DNA of 64,000 nucleotides from contig NC_081415.1 in the NCBI RefSeq assembly GCF_030272615.1, positions 420,292,257 to 420,356,256 on the forward strand, given 5' to 3'. The translations under genes were made by a program, and so were the position numbers. The notes under the pieces are model-generated. The model saw only the letters and a program-made list of their open reading frames with translations, did not search any database and was not told the DNA's origin. The number at the start of each line of letters is the position of its first letter. The stretch's first letter is position 1. The DNA is from Cryptomeria japonica (taxonomy: Eukaryota > Streptophyta > Pinopsida > Cupressales > Cupressaceae). Below are positions 9,565-23,541 of the stretch, piece after piece.

Positions 9565-11369
9565 ATGACCATTTATCATCAGCTAAAGATAGGGAAACCT
9601 AGTTAAAAGAAAATCTTAAAGAAGAGAAGATTTTTTTACATAAATAAAAAACTCTTGTTAAAACATCGTACATTCCTACACCGTTTTTATGATTATCTAC
9701 ACAGTTATGGAAATGAGTTTGATGAAGAATCTTTAAAAACTCGTGCCTTTCACAAAGATTCGCCTTGTCCCAATCTGTTAATAGAAGTGGTCAAATATCC
9801 TTATCCTATCTACCTCAATGAGAAATCACCTATCAAGTTATCCAAAACCTTTCAAAAGAGTCACAATCAGATCACTTGTATGCCCACGCTAACTAGAGCT
9901 CAAAAATAAAAACTCAAAGGGAAAGAAACAAAACCACCAACAATAATGGCACGAAGAGAGTAAAATCCTTTTTCCATGTATCAAGATACTGAAATAGAGG
10001 AGATAATTGATGACCAAATTCAAGAAGCTCAACAAAACCCCAAATTCAAAAAATTAATGGAAAAGCTTATAGAAACTAACCCAAAAAAATACTTTTTGAT
10101 GTTGGCAAGTCAAGGTATTAGACTACCTAGTAATTTTGATATAAGCAAACTAAAAGAAGATCCCAAGCAAGCAGAAGTTAAGGCACAGACTAATGATCAT
10201 AATCCCTTAAGCGCTTTAACCCAAGAAATTCAGACTCTTCAACAAAAAATGCAAGACATGCAAAGGGGAACAATGAAGTGATATTTGTTGGAGGACATTT
10301 GCTCCTATCTATTTGATCAAAATTTGAACATGATACCATTTTTACCAAATTATAAAATTCCAAAATACGACAAATATAATGGCAAAACTGACCCACAAGT
10401 ACATGTGTGGGAATTTTGCACCATGATTTTGGAATTGGCACACGATGACACCTATTTAATGAGGTTGTTTCCAAGAAGTTTGGGCAGACAATCCATGGAA
10501 TGGCTACCAAAACTTACACCAGATATTAGAACATTCAAAGAGCTACTAAATAAATTTGTATCTCAATATTCATACATCTAACATGAGATAACTATGCTTG
10601 ACTTATATAACACAAAACAAAAAAATGTTGAATTATTCCTTACATTCTTACAAAGCTGGAGACGATTATTTGCTAGATATTCTCATCTGACACTTGAGAG
10701 AGAAAAGATGGATATCTTTATTGACAATCTAAACAACGAGATGAATTATAAATTCCAATTTCAATGTCCACCAAGTTTTGAAAAACTAATCGAAAATAGT
10801 CTCAAAATTGAGGAAGCCTTGGTTAAAAGAGGAGTATTAAAATTCTCTAAAGAAAGCACAAACTTTTCCAATAATTATAAAAATAATAATAACAATAACA
10901 ATGACAAATCCAAATTTTGGACAAGAAACAAGAACATTGTTAATGATGGTGTAATTGACGCACAAATAGGAACCTAAAACAACCAATCCTAAACTTATCA
11001 GGTACTACATCCACAAACAATCCAGAGGACAACAAATCTAAACAAGCCCCTATACCATATCGAAGAAAATTTACACCTTTAGGGTAGTCACTCAAATCAA
11101 CGCTCAAGGAGCTCCTTGCAAACAAACTCATAACATTGCTAGATACACAAGATTTCAAACCAAAAGTCAAACCAACATGGTGGAATGACACGCATCATTG
11201 TGAGTTTCATATAAGCAAAGGTCATAAAACTAATGATTGCCAAAGATTAAAACATTTAGTTCAAGACTTCCTAGACAAAGGTGACATAATGGGGGAAGGA
11301 TACAAAAAAAATGATGATCATGGAGAATTCAAAGACCCTCTTCATCGAACAATAAAGGGGGCAAAGTGA
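9565..11369 (+). pseudogene. Tat element A gag
   Basis: I place the start at ATG 9565 because the B copy has the same opening (M-x-IYHQLKIGKPS). The gene reads mostly in one frame with scattered stops. An N-terminal helical part (9565-10280) is followed by the capsid domain: YDKYNGKTDPQVHVWEF (about 10365-10420), then 'FKELLNKFVSQY', then the long helix to 10850. An Asn-rich linker follows (10860-10900). Near the end, in a shifted frame, WWND..HCEFHISKGHKTNDC (about 11175-11240) forms a short Cys/His motif typical of Tat gag. The product would be the particle coat and RNA-binding protein. Stops at 9903, 10279 and 10579 and one frame change make it non-functional. Confidence 0.8.
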
Positions 11370-12180
11370 ATTACATTTATGACAATGTCATCAATCACAT
11401 TTCAATATCTGACAATCAAATAAATGTCATCAAAATCAAGGATAAACAAGAACATAGACTAGTAAATGTGACCACACGAGGGGAGTCTAAGTTTGTATTG
11501 AAAGGGAACACATCTAAAACATCTACTATTCCTTCAAATCAATACAATCTAGTAGACCAATTAAAAAAGATACCGACACAAATACCCATACTAGAACTTC
11601 TTAAAACCTCACCTGCGCATAAGGATATTCTAGAAAGAGCTTTAATGGACACCTCAATACCAAACAAATTGGATTTCCATCAATTCCAAGCCATGGTGGG
11701 GCATTTAACTATTCCTTACAATCTATCATTTTCCAAGAACGATGACATCTCCTTGAGTCATCTGCATAACAATCCCCTCCATATCGAGGTGTTAATCTAT
11801 AAACATCAAATCAAGTGTGTATTAATAGATGGAGGAGATGGTCTAAATATCTATACTTTAAAGCTTATATATGCATTGGGATTTTCAAAAGAGGCTATAG
11901 ATCATAAGAGAAAGATAACCATTAAAGCTTATGATAATGAAGATAGATCATCAGAAGGATTAGTGGTATTGCCCATTCAAGTGAGACCAATTCAGAAAGA
12001 TACAATAAGCCAAGTCTTGGACATAGACTTATCCTATAACATACTCTTGGGTCGACCTTGAATCCATGAAATGCAGGCAGTGCCATCTACATACCACAAA
12101 TGCTCGAAATTTACCTACAATGGACAAGAAATATAAATCTCATCAGATTATAATACTTTCCAGTACTCCAATAATCTCAA
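11366..12180 (+). pseudogene. Tat element A protease region
   Basis: A 231-codon frame leads with the spacer 'YNLVDQLKKIPTQIPILELL', which precedes the protease in Tat polyproteins. The retropepsin follows: LIDGGDGLNIYTL at about 11824-11862 is the active-site loop (D-G-G-x-G; element B has A where A has D), and 'NILLGRP' at 12040-12060 is the end of the fold. Just past a stop come IHEMQAVPSTYH residues, the conserved linker after protease. Retropepsin is an aspartic protease that cuts the gag-pol polyprotein. The aspartate is kept, but Ala to Asp next to it and the TGA after GRP argue against activity. Confidence 0.8.
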
Positions 12181-12289
12181 GGCAGTTCAAGATGTTTTGG
12201 TGCCACACAACAAGAAAGCTCTAGCTTCTACTTTATCAAGCAAAAAAACCCAACTCAAGGCTTTATCAATAGTTTTTGAGAAAAAGATT

Positions 12290-13640
12290 TAGCTAAATGA
12301 TAAGGGTGTGGAAGAGTATTTTTTTGAACATTCCCTATGTCTATGAAAATTACCAATTTCACCAAGATCCCATGGACAACCATTGACATCTAAGCAACAA
12401 TATTCACAACCTATCAAGCTCTTTGATGGTACATTTGTCAAAGTAGGAACTCTAGCAGATGAATCTGATGATAAGGACGTCCTAAATTGTCTATACATGG
12501 ATGAAGAAGAAACCAAAGAAGTAGCTTTAAATATCAGAGTACAAACAAAGAAAGATGGTAAAGGGTTCAAAATCATGCAAAACATGGAATATGATGGCAA
12601 TGGTCCTATTGGAAAAATAAAAGAAGGCATTCTAGAACCTATACATCTTCCTTCTCAAAATGCTAAAGACAAATCGAGACTAGGTTTTGAATAGTACATT
12701 CCAGTTCACACACAAGAAGAAGAAGTTGCTCGCATACAAAATGAATAAGTAGCTCGCAAACAAAAAAAGTAAGAGGTAGCCTATAAACAACAAGAGGAGG
12801 AGTATGAGCGAAAACAAGAAGAACTTGCTATAAAAAAATAAGCTACCCAAAATCTCTATGAACAAATCCATAGATTGCAAGCTAGTTCTAAAACAAACTC
12901 AAATGAATGGGAGTAGGATTCACTTTCACCATCTAAGGAGACCTGTGAAGATAAAGAGATTGATGTGATATAAACATATGCACCAATACTTTAAGAAGGA
13001 TAAATCTCAGGGTCTAGACCATTTAAATTTGGACGACAACATATCGATGATTCTAGTGAAGGCGGTAAGATTTAGAACGAGATAGACGATCTCGAGGAGA
13101 GCAATATCATAGATCTTGATATATATTTCCATCATGACCCTTAGTATGTTAGACCTTAACCCACCAGATGATTCCTTACCATTGGTACATCTCGAACTCA
13201 TCAACTGTGAATAAATAGAACCACTTAAAATACCCATATTCCAAGATGACCATGCTATTGTCCATCACCTCTGTTCAGTAAATCCAAAAACATGCTCCAC
13301 CAATGAATCCTATAACAAAACTTTCAAGTAGGGGAGTGCCAAGTCTTTTAGTTGCAAAACAAATCCATTAAAAATCAATCTAACGGTGAAAACCATGCAA
13401 TGACAGTGTTAGATCATAAAAAAGTAAAAAGAAATAGCATATACAACGGTGAAAACCTCTCTGAGGTACTAGCAGATGAAAGACTTGACACACTTCCTGA
13501 GTAATATCAGGAAAGACCATCCATATTGATTGAGCCAACATAATCAATCAATATCGACATTGAAGAAGCAACAAAGACCATACACATGGCCGAATCATTA
13601 ATTAATTAGGAGAGAGAAAACTTCACAAAGTTTTTTGAAG
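12290..13640 (+). pseudogene. Tat element A G-patch and coiled-coil linker
   Basis: Between protease and RT the frame gives GKGFKIMQNMEYDGNGPIG (about 12555-12615), a degraded G-patch. This glycine-rich nucleic-acid-binding segment is known from Tat polyproteins. A Gln/Glu/Lys-rich helix follows (EEEVARIQNE, QQEEEYERKQEE, about 12715-12900), with in-frame stops where the B copy has residues. The rest up to 13640 is a poorly conserved acidic spacer leading to 'NFAWSYIDIVGIDPDL', the usual lead-in to RT. Confidence 0.65.
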
Positions 13641-14899
13641 AAAATCAAATCAATTTTGCTTGGTCATATATTGATATTGTAGGAATAGATCCAGATTTAA
13701 TTATCCACCACTTATCCATAGCTCCTTGAGCTAAGCCAGTAAAGAAAAAGCTGAGAAAGATGAACCCACATGTAGCACTTCTATTCAAAGCAGAATTGAA
13801 AAAACTACTAGATGTAGGATTCATCTGGTCGATCAACTATGCAGAATGAATTTCTAACATTGTACCGGTATCAAAACCAGACAAGAGCATCGAGATATGC
13901 ATAGATTTCAGAAACCTTAATAAGGTTTGTTCAACAAATGAGTTTCCTTTACCCAGTATAGACACAATTGTGGACTTAACAACATGACACACCATGTTAT
14001 CACTCATGGATGGTTTCTCAGGTTACAATCAAATAAAAATAACACCTGAAGACTAGGACAAAACAAATTTTACATGCCCATGGGGTACCTATTGTTGGAA
14101 TGTCATGCCTTTTCAGATTGAAGAATGCAGGAGTGACTTATCAACATGCTATGACCACAATCTTCCATGACATGATGTACACATTCATGAAGTACTATGT
14201 AGATGACTTGCTAGCCAAATCATTCTCAAGGGAAGGACATCTAGAGATCTTGGATAAAATATTTTAGTGGTTGGAAAAATTCAATGTACGGCTAAATCGA
14301 AAGAAGTATGTATTCAGAGTCACATCAGACAAACTCCTAGGATACATAGTGTCAGCAAAATGTATTAAGGTAGATCCAACAAAAGTACAAGCAATCATGG
14401 AGATGCTACCTCCTAGAAACATTAGCGAATTAAGATCACCACAAGGAAGGCTGCAATCCATCAAAATATTCATCTCACAACTAACCAACAAATGCTCACT
14501 TTTCACTCATTTACTACAGAAAAATGTCCCTTTTAGATGGGAGGTAAAATGTGAAGAAGCTTTTGATTAGTTAAAGAAATATCTAATAAATCGACCTATA
14601 TTGGTGCTACCAATAACAAAAAAACCACTTCTTTTATACATCTCAATAATAAAGGTATCCTTGGGAGCTTTGCTAGCACAAGAAGATTCAATAGGCAAAG
14701 AAAGGGTTGTGTACTACATCAACAGAATATAGAGTGGTTATGAACTTAAGTACACATTCATTGAAACAACTTGTTTAGCTATGGTGTTTGCATCTCAAAA
14801 GTTATGACACTATATGTTAGCCCATGCAATCAAGCTTATAAAAAAGATAGATCCATTGAAATATCTACCCAGCAAGGCCACTCTAACATGTAGACTAGC
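13641..14899 (+). pseudogene. Tat element A reverse transcriptase and RNase H
   Basis: RT blocks appear in order: 'ALLFKAELKKLLDVGFI', 'ISNIVPVSKPD', 'FPLPSIDTIVD', 'LSLMDGFSGYNQIKI', 'CPWGTYCWNVMPF', and the catalytic YVDD at 14196-14207. Connection motifs 'GYIVS' and 'LPPRNISEL' follow. The normal RNase H follows with 'LLLYIS..VSLGALLAQ' and 'YELKYTFIETTCLA'. The enzyme would copy element RNA into DNA and remove the RNA strand. A one-base insertion near 14113 and many TAG/TGA stops, several at former Trp codons, destroy the frame. The active-site aspartates are still present. Confidence 0.85.
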
Positions 14900-15610
14900 A
14901 AAGTGGGTGATGATATTGAGGGAATTTGGCACATCAAGGGTCAAGCTATAGCAGATCAGTTAGCTAAAGCGCCATTGCAAGATAATCATCCAATGCATAT
15001 TGAATTCCTAGATATAGATGTCCTAGTAGTTACAACACAACCATGGTTCTTATACTTTTATGGATCTTATACCCAACATGGATCGGGTGTTGGAATCCTA
15101 TTTGTCACTCCTCAAGGACACACAATCTTCAGGTCTTATAGGTTGATGTTCCCCTGTACGAACAATATTGTTGTATATGAAGCACTAGTCACATGCATCA
15201 AAGTGGCAGTAGAATGGAAGATCACAAAATTACAGGTCTATGGGGACTCTCAATTGGTCATCAATTAGGTCAATAATGAATATCAAATAAAGGACAACAA
15301 GCTAATGTCATACAAAAGAATGGTGGATGATTTTAAGAACTACTTTGTTGAGATCAAATTTGAGAAAATTCCAAGACTAGACAACAATGATGTAGATTTT
15401 ATGGCAACCATTGCCTCTCTTTTTCAACTACCGGATCAACAAAATCGTTATGAGTTCCTGGTGGAACAAGTGTTTTCCCTTGCCTATGACAATCCTAATT
15501 CCCAAATCATATGCCACCTGGTTGGTTATGAATCTCCAACCTATGGGAAAATATATACCTATCTAAAAGACAATACCCTTCCACCTGATCTATCCCATAA
15601 CCAAAAATGA
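14900..15610 (+). pseudogene. Tat element A second (archaeal-type) RNase H
   Basis: After the connection 'GQAIADQLAKAP' (14940-14975) comes FLYFYGSYTQHGSGVGIL (about 15047-15100), then 'CTNNIVVYEALVTCI', then 'VYGDSQLVIN' (15236-15266). This is the additional RNase H characteristic of the Tat lineage. The first catalytic aspartate of the DGS motif is tyrosine here (YGS), and the AEYEAL glutamate context is altered to VYEAL but keeps the E. The downstream helix-rich part runs to 15610. The domain is probably inactive. Confidence 0.75.
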
Positions 15611-16800
15611 AACTTCATCTATCAAGCAACCCATTACACCCTTATGGTTGATATGCTTTATCAACGAGGTCTTGATGGTACTCTCCTCAAGTGTTTTGAA
15701 AGTGACGAATCTGAAACCACCTTGTGAGAAGTTCACAAAGGTATTTGTGGGACACATTCAAGCAATCCTACTCTAGCCAATAAACATCTAAGAATGGGAT
15801 AATATTGGCTAAACATGGAAAAATAATCCTATCAATTTGCTAAGAAGTGCTAGAAATGTAAAATCCATGAAAATCGTGTACATGCACCAACACAGGAGCT
15901 GCAACCATTCACAACTTCATGGCCATTCTGTCAATGGGGAATCAACTTGATGGGTAAGATCCATCTGTCCTCCTCAAATGGGCACAAGTTCATAATCACA
16001 ACCATTAAGTATTTCACAAAATGGATCAAAGTTGTTCCATTAACCGCCATTATCGACAAGCAAATATCCTCCTTCATTTTGAACTACATTCTCTATTGGT
16101 ATGGCATTCCTAGTTCCATTATCACTGATAATGGTAGGCCTTTCAAAAACCAAGATGTGAAAGAAACTTGTGAAAGATTCCATATCCAACATTGCTTTTC
16201 CACACCTTATTATCCTCGAGGGAATGGCCAAGCAGAAGCTTCAAACAAAACCATTTCAAAAATCCTAAAGAAAATTGTGAATGATGTTGGTCGTGATTGG
16301 CATGTCCAATTAAAACCTACCTTGTACCAAACCAACATCCACACCCCTATCGATGCCACACCATATGCACTTATGTATGGATCAAAAGCTATTTTACCCA
16401 TTGAGGTTGAGATACCTTCACTCAGAGTATCATTGAAAGGACTCATCCTAGATGAGGAATATTGGGTATTTAGACTGCAAGAATTGGAATTGCTAAATGA
16501 ACATTGTCGGCATGCTTTTGATCATCTAAAAGCATATCAATAAGAAATGTCTAGAAGCTACAACCACAAAGTAAGATCAAGAATGTTTTAGGTTGGTGAC
16601 TTGGTTCTAAAAGAGAATCCGCACAATCAATAAGATCAGGAAAAGAAGGGAAAGTCTGAACCAAACTGGCTAGGTCTATTCATCATCATATCAACATATG
16701 GATCTAGGGCATATCAACTATCTACACTAGAAGGGGACCTATTTGAATAACCTATCAACAACATCCATCTCAAAAAATTTCTATACTTGAGTCATCCAAT
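15611..16800 (+). pseudogene. Tat element A integrase
   Basis: The N-terminal zinc motif reads VHKGICGTH...KKC-x-KC (about 15735-15870), so the HHCC residues survive. The core follows: WGINLMGKIH (15935-15965), 'IITDNGRPF' (about 16117-16145) and 'YPRGNGQAEASNK' (about 16210-16250). Integrase should show three acidic residues (D-D-E). The second D and the E are present, but the first is Asn (AAC at 15944-15946). A 198-codon frame (15947-16543) covers most of the core. The C-terminal 'VGDLVLKENP' and 'PNWLGLFIIISTYGSRAYQLS' finish near 16745. It would insert the cDNA into the chromosome. Confidence 0.85.
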
Positions 16801-17420
16801 GTGCGGAAAAAGCAAAAAAATACAAAAAAAAAAGAGAGCAGAAAATACAAAAAATCATAAAAATCAAAGAAGGTGCAATAAAAGCAAGTAGTGAAAACCT
16901 AGCAATAGGCTCTGTCCGTGATAGATCGACTCTTCCATCTATTGGTGCATATGTCACCCATCTACTTTTTTCTATCATTATCCATATCCATAACAAAAAG
17001 CCTTGTAATCACCTCGGGTATTGCAGTAATGCCTCACCATGGCTTGGTGATCATTGCCTATATCCATAATAAAAGGTTGTTTCTAGACTGGGGCCAAAAT
17101 TCTGAACTCAACGAGGGCAATCTACTTTGAGCTTAACTTAATGGAGAAATAGAGGCCAAACAACACATCAAAGACAAAGATCACTGTTACCAAATTTCGC
17201 TACAACTAAATTTGGTTGCCTCTTATAGGCCTTATACATTGCATTTGAAGAAAGGTACACAATTTTTTTTTTCAAAAGTTTCTTCTTTTCGCACATCATG
17301 TTTTAAAAGTTGAAGTTCATTTCACATATGCAAGTATTTCAAGCAAATAACAATAAAAGATTGCATAGAAATAAATTTTTCATTACAAGAAATGTGTAAG
17401 GTGTCCCACACAAGATGGGA
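16801..17420 (+). other. 3' untranslated part of element A
   Basis: No domain is seen after integrase. The phrase 'CATCCATAATAAA' and related words (16975-17075) also occur behind the integrase of element C (42940-42995). This is therefore shared Tat 3' non-coding DNA and not a gene. Confidence 0.5.
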
Positions 17421-20400
17421 ATAGCTAACTGAAACTATAAATAAATATTTTCATACCATTATGAAAATAAACTATATAATAGAAGAAGAAAAGGGTATGA
17501 GAATAGGGTAACTTGTCATTTCCTGGAATGATGAGTCTTAACTTGAGAGAGTTATCGAGCCACAACTGCTCATCCACTCCAGCTTCTTTCGCTCACATTT
17601 CAAGAGTACCTATAAGAGAGTTGATATTTATGTTAGAGCAATGAGGATTATCATACTCTCATATCCAAAATCAATGGAAATATATATTATCTACATAAAG
17701 ATATCAAAACATATGCCTAAAGCTATCAGTGAGCCAGTTTTAGCATATTAGAATTAGAGGCAAAGAGTTAGTGCAGAAAGAAGGTGCCATGAGATAGAAG
17801 AAAGTATCATGTTTTATCTAACTTGTTTGTTTCACATGCAGAAACAGGGTTTTTATTTCATGAATATCAAGTATGTGGGTTATAATGGGCTCCCACAAAG
17901 GTAGACATCAACATACTATGTAGTGATGCCAAAACAATCAAATAGAGGATATCAAACATTATATGAGCCATCGAAGAACAAATACCTACAACTATTAGCA
18001 CACACACTAAAACATAATGGGATCAAATCATCAGGTGACAGTTGGTGTATTAGTAGGTGCAAATACAGTCCTCATTAAAGCAAACTCATATGGCAGTGAA
18101 TAAAGATGCAAGAAATATTCAATAGATGTTTTGATAGCATCAAAGAGGTAAGACAGTCATCCTCCAAGGCCTCAAATGCATAAATGCAAGAAAGGACTAT
18201 ATCAAAAGCCTTTATATCAACTAGATCAAAAGTATTTATATCATTTATTAATGATTTATTAATGCAGATCTGAAAAGACAGAATAGGTATGATTCTTGAG
18301 AGAAAATATAGTGATGTTGCAAGTAACCTGGTTAAAGCACTATGATGGTTATAAGAGCAGCCCAAGATCACCAATGATGAAGAGAATCATATGAGAATGC
18401 ATCCACAATCTTATAAAAGATAGTATAAAGAGCACAGTAAAGAAAATAGAGTGATAGAAGGCAACCATTGTTAGGGTATGGAGCAACAAATAGGACAGTC
18501 ACCTATTAGTCCCACAGTAATCATAGCAGCTCAAGAAGAGGTCCATGCAACCATTTGAGAATAGTGAGTAGACCAAAAGGATATTCTAACGCCATCTCAA
18601 ATGAACTTAGGTTAAGAAAAATTAGACAGTGAGAAGTATGAAGAGAGTAGCAAAAGTGATCACCTCAAGGTAACCAAAGCTCATTATCAATCCAAACCTA
18701 ATACTAACTCCTCCATGAACAACGTATGTCTATGATCAAACCTTATACAAAATGACAGAGATAATTAGGAACAAAAGTCTCCTATCAAAAGAAGCCAGAG
18801 ATGATGAAATACACAAAGATCTAATCTCAGAAGGTACCAGGAGATAGTTGTAGTCATCATAAGACAGTCACCAAAGGAAGGTCGTAGCAGTATTCATGCA
18901 TTATGTGATCAACATATAGAACTGAGATGAAGCTTTTGAGAAACCACAACCATGAAGTTCATGATCTAGGAAAGAGGTGTATAATATTGAAATAGCATGA
19001 ATAACAATTTTATGTTATACACAGACAAAGAACAACACTTTGTTCTAGGATACACAATGATTGCAACCTTTGTGAAATCATATCCCAGAATACAGTGTTA
19101 CAGTCATATACCTAAGAATAGTAACCAAAGTATAGATGAATGCAAAAGATGGGAATTCATAAAAGCTCATAGGTTATGATTTGCTCATTTAAACATCAGA
19201 AAAATTGAAAGCAACACTAACACCCATAGCAAGTGCTCATTTAGAGGACAATGATATCCCTAGACAAAGCATATACAATGATATTGATGATGCATGAGAT
19301 TATTGTGCAAACACAGTAATAGTACGCTCGATATTTGGTGATGTTCCTTAGCAGAGATAAAAAAAAAATCCATGAAGATGATTTATAATATTTATGAAGA
19401 AGGGCAGACCCTATCATGGCAATAATACACAATGGCATTAAAGATTCATTAGATGGGTAACATGAATTCTAAAGTGTCAAAGAACACTATCATAGTATCT
19501 TATGATATGATAGTCATAATCTTTGAGCAATAAAAAGTCCCAGTGATAGGTAGTAGTCCAAAAGCTAGCAATATTAATGATCACAGATCAATGTATCAAT
19601 AATAGACAGTATTCAAAGCATTCAGAGAAATCCTAATGATTATGATGTATTCTTGTTTGGTGTTGGTACTATATATGAAGTAACTATGACCAACAATCTT
19701 TGAAAATCACAGTCAAGCATAATCATTAATGACAGTGAGGCTCAAAACATAGTCTTAGAGATCCATGAGCATATCATTGTCACATGGGCAAGAACAAGAC
19801 AATAATGGTTGTCAAAGTTACACAAAGGATTATAACAGTCTATACAAGTCCAATAAAAGTACATCTTAGAGAAATCAAAGACACATTTGTAGTCATGAAG
19901 TAACCATTGCCACAATCATTTTTTGAGAAGAAGCAAACACCATTACAAGATGGAAGGAGCATCCTATAGTGAATAAGAACAGTCCCAATAATGTTGACTG
20001 TGATAGAGAACTCTATATTTTTAACAATAGCCAAAAATGGATTTACATAACACAAAGCAGTACATAGTATACAGAGACAATACACAACATTCAGAATAAT
20101 CCAAAAGACTTAATCAGTCCTAAGGCAGTGGTAGTTACAAAAAAAATAAAGATAGATCAGATTATAATACAGTTCATCCAAGGGTAAAGTCTGAGCACAA
20201 AGCACAAATAAATAAAGCAATGATCGATATTGCTCATATTGAGTAATCATGTTGAAATTTTAATAGTTCTATTCATTGAATCACTGTATCAAGACAGAGC
20301 CTATAAAGAAATATCAGTCACATTCAACATTGCATACCTAAAAGATAGTAGTAGCTGTTGGGCAACCCTGAGACAAAAAAATGATAAGCAAATAACAAGG

Positions 20401-22600
20401 GTCACCATCTCAGATCAGCAGTAGATAACAATGTAAGCAATGATTTTCAAGCCAAGGAATAAGTTGATCATATTGGTAAATATAGATAGCCCACAGAGGG
20501 ATGGTAGTGTTAGTGCAAATGACTGTCAAAACTATTGATGCATTGGGCAAAGTATATATAGTGAGCATCATTTAGTACCAAATACAGTGAATATTGTAGT
20601 CATTTTACAATAAAAGAAGACCTTATAGGGCAGTGAATACAAAGAAAAAGAACTAAATAGTAAAAGACATTGAGCATGTATGTATTGAGAAAGAGAAATG
20701 AAGATAGCCACTAAGTAAGACAGTCATTGATACATAGAAAGAATAATGATATCAATATCATGAAGAGCATCCTTATCAAGAATTATAGTTATTTACAAAG
20801 GGAAAATAACAATATATGGAAAGGACGATGAAAAAGTCATTTACAAATAGTCATACAGTGACAGTCAAGTATGTCTCAAAGCATTGTAGAATCATGAAGG
20901 CAAAAGTCTAAATCAATAAGGCCTATTTAGCAGCCCCAATAAGAATTGACAAGGTAATCATAACAGGATGCATCTATTAAGGAATATACAGTCATACACC
21001 GTAACAACAAATTTAACAGAGGTGGAATGTACAAAAGGTTTTGTACTGGGTAATTCCATCATGATAGAGATTATGACTATTTTTAAAGCAGGGAGATCAT
21101 ATCTATAAAGAACAGTCCTTGTTAAGCTACAAGACTTCATGATATCAAAATAAAACTACAAACAATATTGTAAGCCATGAAGATATTTGTAGCAGTCTAA
21201 AATAAGAGGACAAAGATCAATACAATAACTATAGGCATGATAGTCATAATGTCTTGAGTGAGCCTTCAGAGGGAAAGATATGTTCTATGAATACAGAGAG
21301 CATCAAGAACAGTGAACACACTCACAACCACAACTCATATATAATCTTGTATCAATGCACAAGTCTAAGGATATAGAATCCATCTAAAGATACCATGATC
21401 ATAGTCCCAGATATGAACATGAAAAGCCATTAACACATCTCAAGGAGTAGGGTTTCGAAATGATACAGATCAAATCTTTAATGATATATCATACAGAAAG
21501 TTGTAGCCTTCAAAAAGACATTAGAGATCAACAATTTATAAATGAAAGGAAACATTCACATGCATATAGAATACTATCATGAGAACACAATGACTCAAGC
21601 ATCAAAGGAACAACTTCAACAATATGGTTTAGTTTCATAGAGCTAATATGACTATTCTAAGATAGTAAAAGTCCTTATAGCAGCATTTAGAGGCCACAAA
21701 GGACACAAAGTAGGGAGCAGATTTGAGACCTAGATTAGAGTAGCATCCTTGAAAGCCTAGATTAGAGAAATTAGTAGTACAAACAAGTATCATAGTTCAT
21801 TCATGAACAACATCATCAAATCACAGTCAAAGGAGATTGTCATGTATAGTATAGTCTTAAGGGTAGATATAAGGTTCAAAGACAATAATTGTAGACCTTA
21901 AGGCAGTTAATGAGGCAAATCATAAACATGGTAGGTTTTAGGCATGGTTCCATTCAATGAGTACTTCCAACCTTACATGGATAGAGGTAAGGCACATAGC
22001 CATCAATAAGCAATAAAAGATAGTCATAAATGAGTGTTTAAGATGATTTTCAGGTAGTATATGTATCATAAGATAGTGATGAGATAATAATAGCCACAAC
22101 TTGTATTAGAGAGTAGAAGTATACAGTCATGAACAAAACATCTTCATCAAAGTTGTGAAAGGCAACATACCCCTATTTCTAATGGCACAAAGAGTATGCA
22201 ACATTCACACATAACGTGGTCACAAGAACAAGTCATTACAAACCCTTGGGGATAGCTTCCATGAAAAGAATTCATGAAGAACAAAATCAAGCATCAATTT
22301 TCAGATAATGCATGGAAAATAATGACAATTATCATTTACAAAAGATATGTGATCAAAACCCTAATACATGCATGGATATCCCACAAAAATCTCTTTCAGA
22401 AGAAGAACGACAATAAATTAAGAAGAGAAGAAGAGAAGCAAGCACATACCATGTGTTGAAGAAGCCAAAATTTCATGCACAAAACCCCAAGCTCCTATTC
22501 AAACTCAAGCCTGAGTTCATGCATTGCAGCCTTCAACATTGAGCTTCTTCCAAAAGATAAAAAAGTGAAAGAATAAAATTCTTTAAGGTCTTTTTTGCTT
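17421..22600 (+). other. 5-kb A-rich non-coding tract with recurrent CAGTCAT-like words
   Basis: No frame over about 100 codons and no domain is seen on either strand. The plus strand is noticeably A-rich. The words ACAGTCAT, GACAGTCA and ATAGTCATAA recur throughout, for example near 18150, 18490, 18866, 19100, 19509, 20725, 20850, 20990 and 21240. The tract sits behind the integrase of A, where Tat/Ogre elements have a variable, often repeat-derived 3' region. I see no LTR matching the one in front of A. Confidence 0.4.
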
Positions 22601-23541
22601 TTTGCAAACCCTAATTCAAGCATTTGATGGGTTTTTATTTTGCTTCATGATATTTTACCCGGGGTCTTGATTTTTGAAGCCAAGGAGATGTATGCTATAC
22701 ATGAAAGGGGTTAGAGAAAAATATGTAATTTAAATGACCTTAATTAATTTCATTTAATAAATAAATTAGTATAACATTATTAAAACAATTTTGTTAACTG
22801 TCTTTAATATTCTTATATTAAATTATTTAAAGTAGCAATCACTTTGCATGTCTTTATTAATAATGCTACTTAACATTATTAAAATAATTTAATTATTTTT
22901 AATAATTGTTAAAATAAAATCATTTAATAAAGCAAAGTGGTAAAAAATATATTATGTATGGAGAAGGAATGAGTCATAAGCTTCCTTTTTTTTGTTCAAA
23001 TCATGCAAAAGAGAGGCTTTTAGAGGGGTTTGTGGCATTTTTATTGCAGTCAGACACTGTATATGCATGCGCTATCAGTTGAAGACAACTTACAACACTC
23101 CTCCTTTAGTTGGGATTAGTTATGCATGCTTTTATGCATGATTTTTAGGCAGGTTTGACCTTGAGAGCTCTTCATGCAGATTTTCGAAGGGGGATGCTTT
23201 TTCTAGCTATATTTGGCATCAGTGCTGCATGCAATTTTTAGGGGGAGATGTTTTTCTTTTTTGGCTATATTTGGCAGCTCAGGGGTCCATGCAGTTTTTA
23301 GAGAAAGGGGTGGTTTTTTAGTGGCTATTATTAGCAGTTGCAACAATTATGTATTAGGCAAGGAGTGTCATTTCCATGCAAGTTGAGTTAGAGAGCTATT
23401 TTTAGCAGCATAGGCTATTTTTGGTGGATTTTTGCATGCTTTTTGCACACTATTTTAGGCGAATTCGCCTAGGGTTTCCTCGTGCATATTTTTTAGTTCA
23501 GAGGCTCAGTTATGTATAGTTCACTATTCTTGGAGTTCGTC

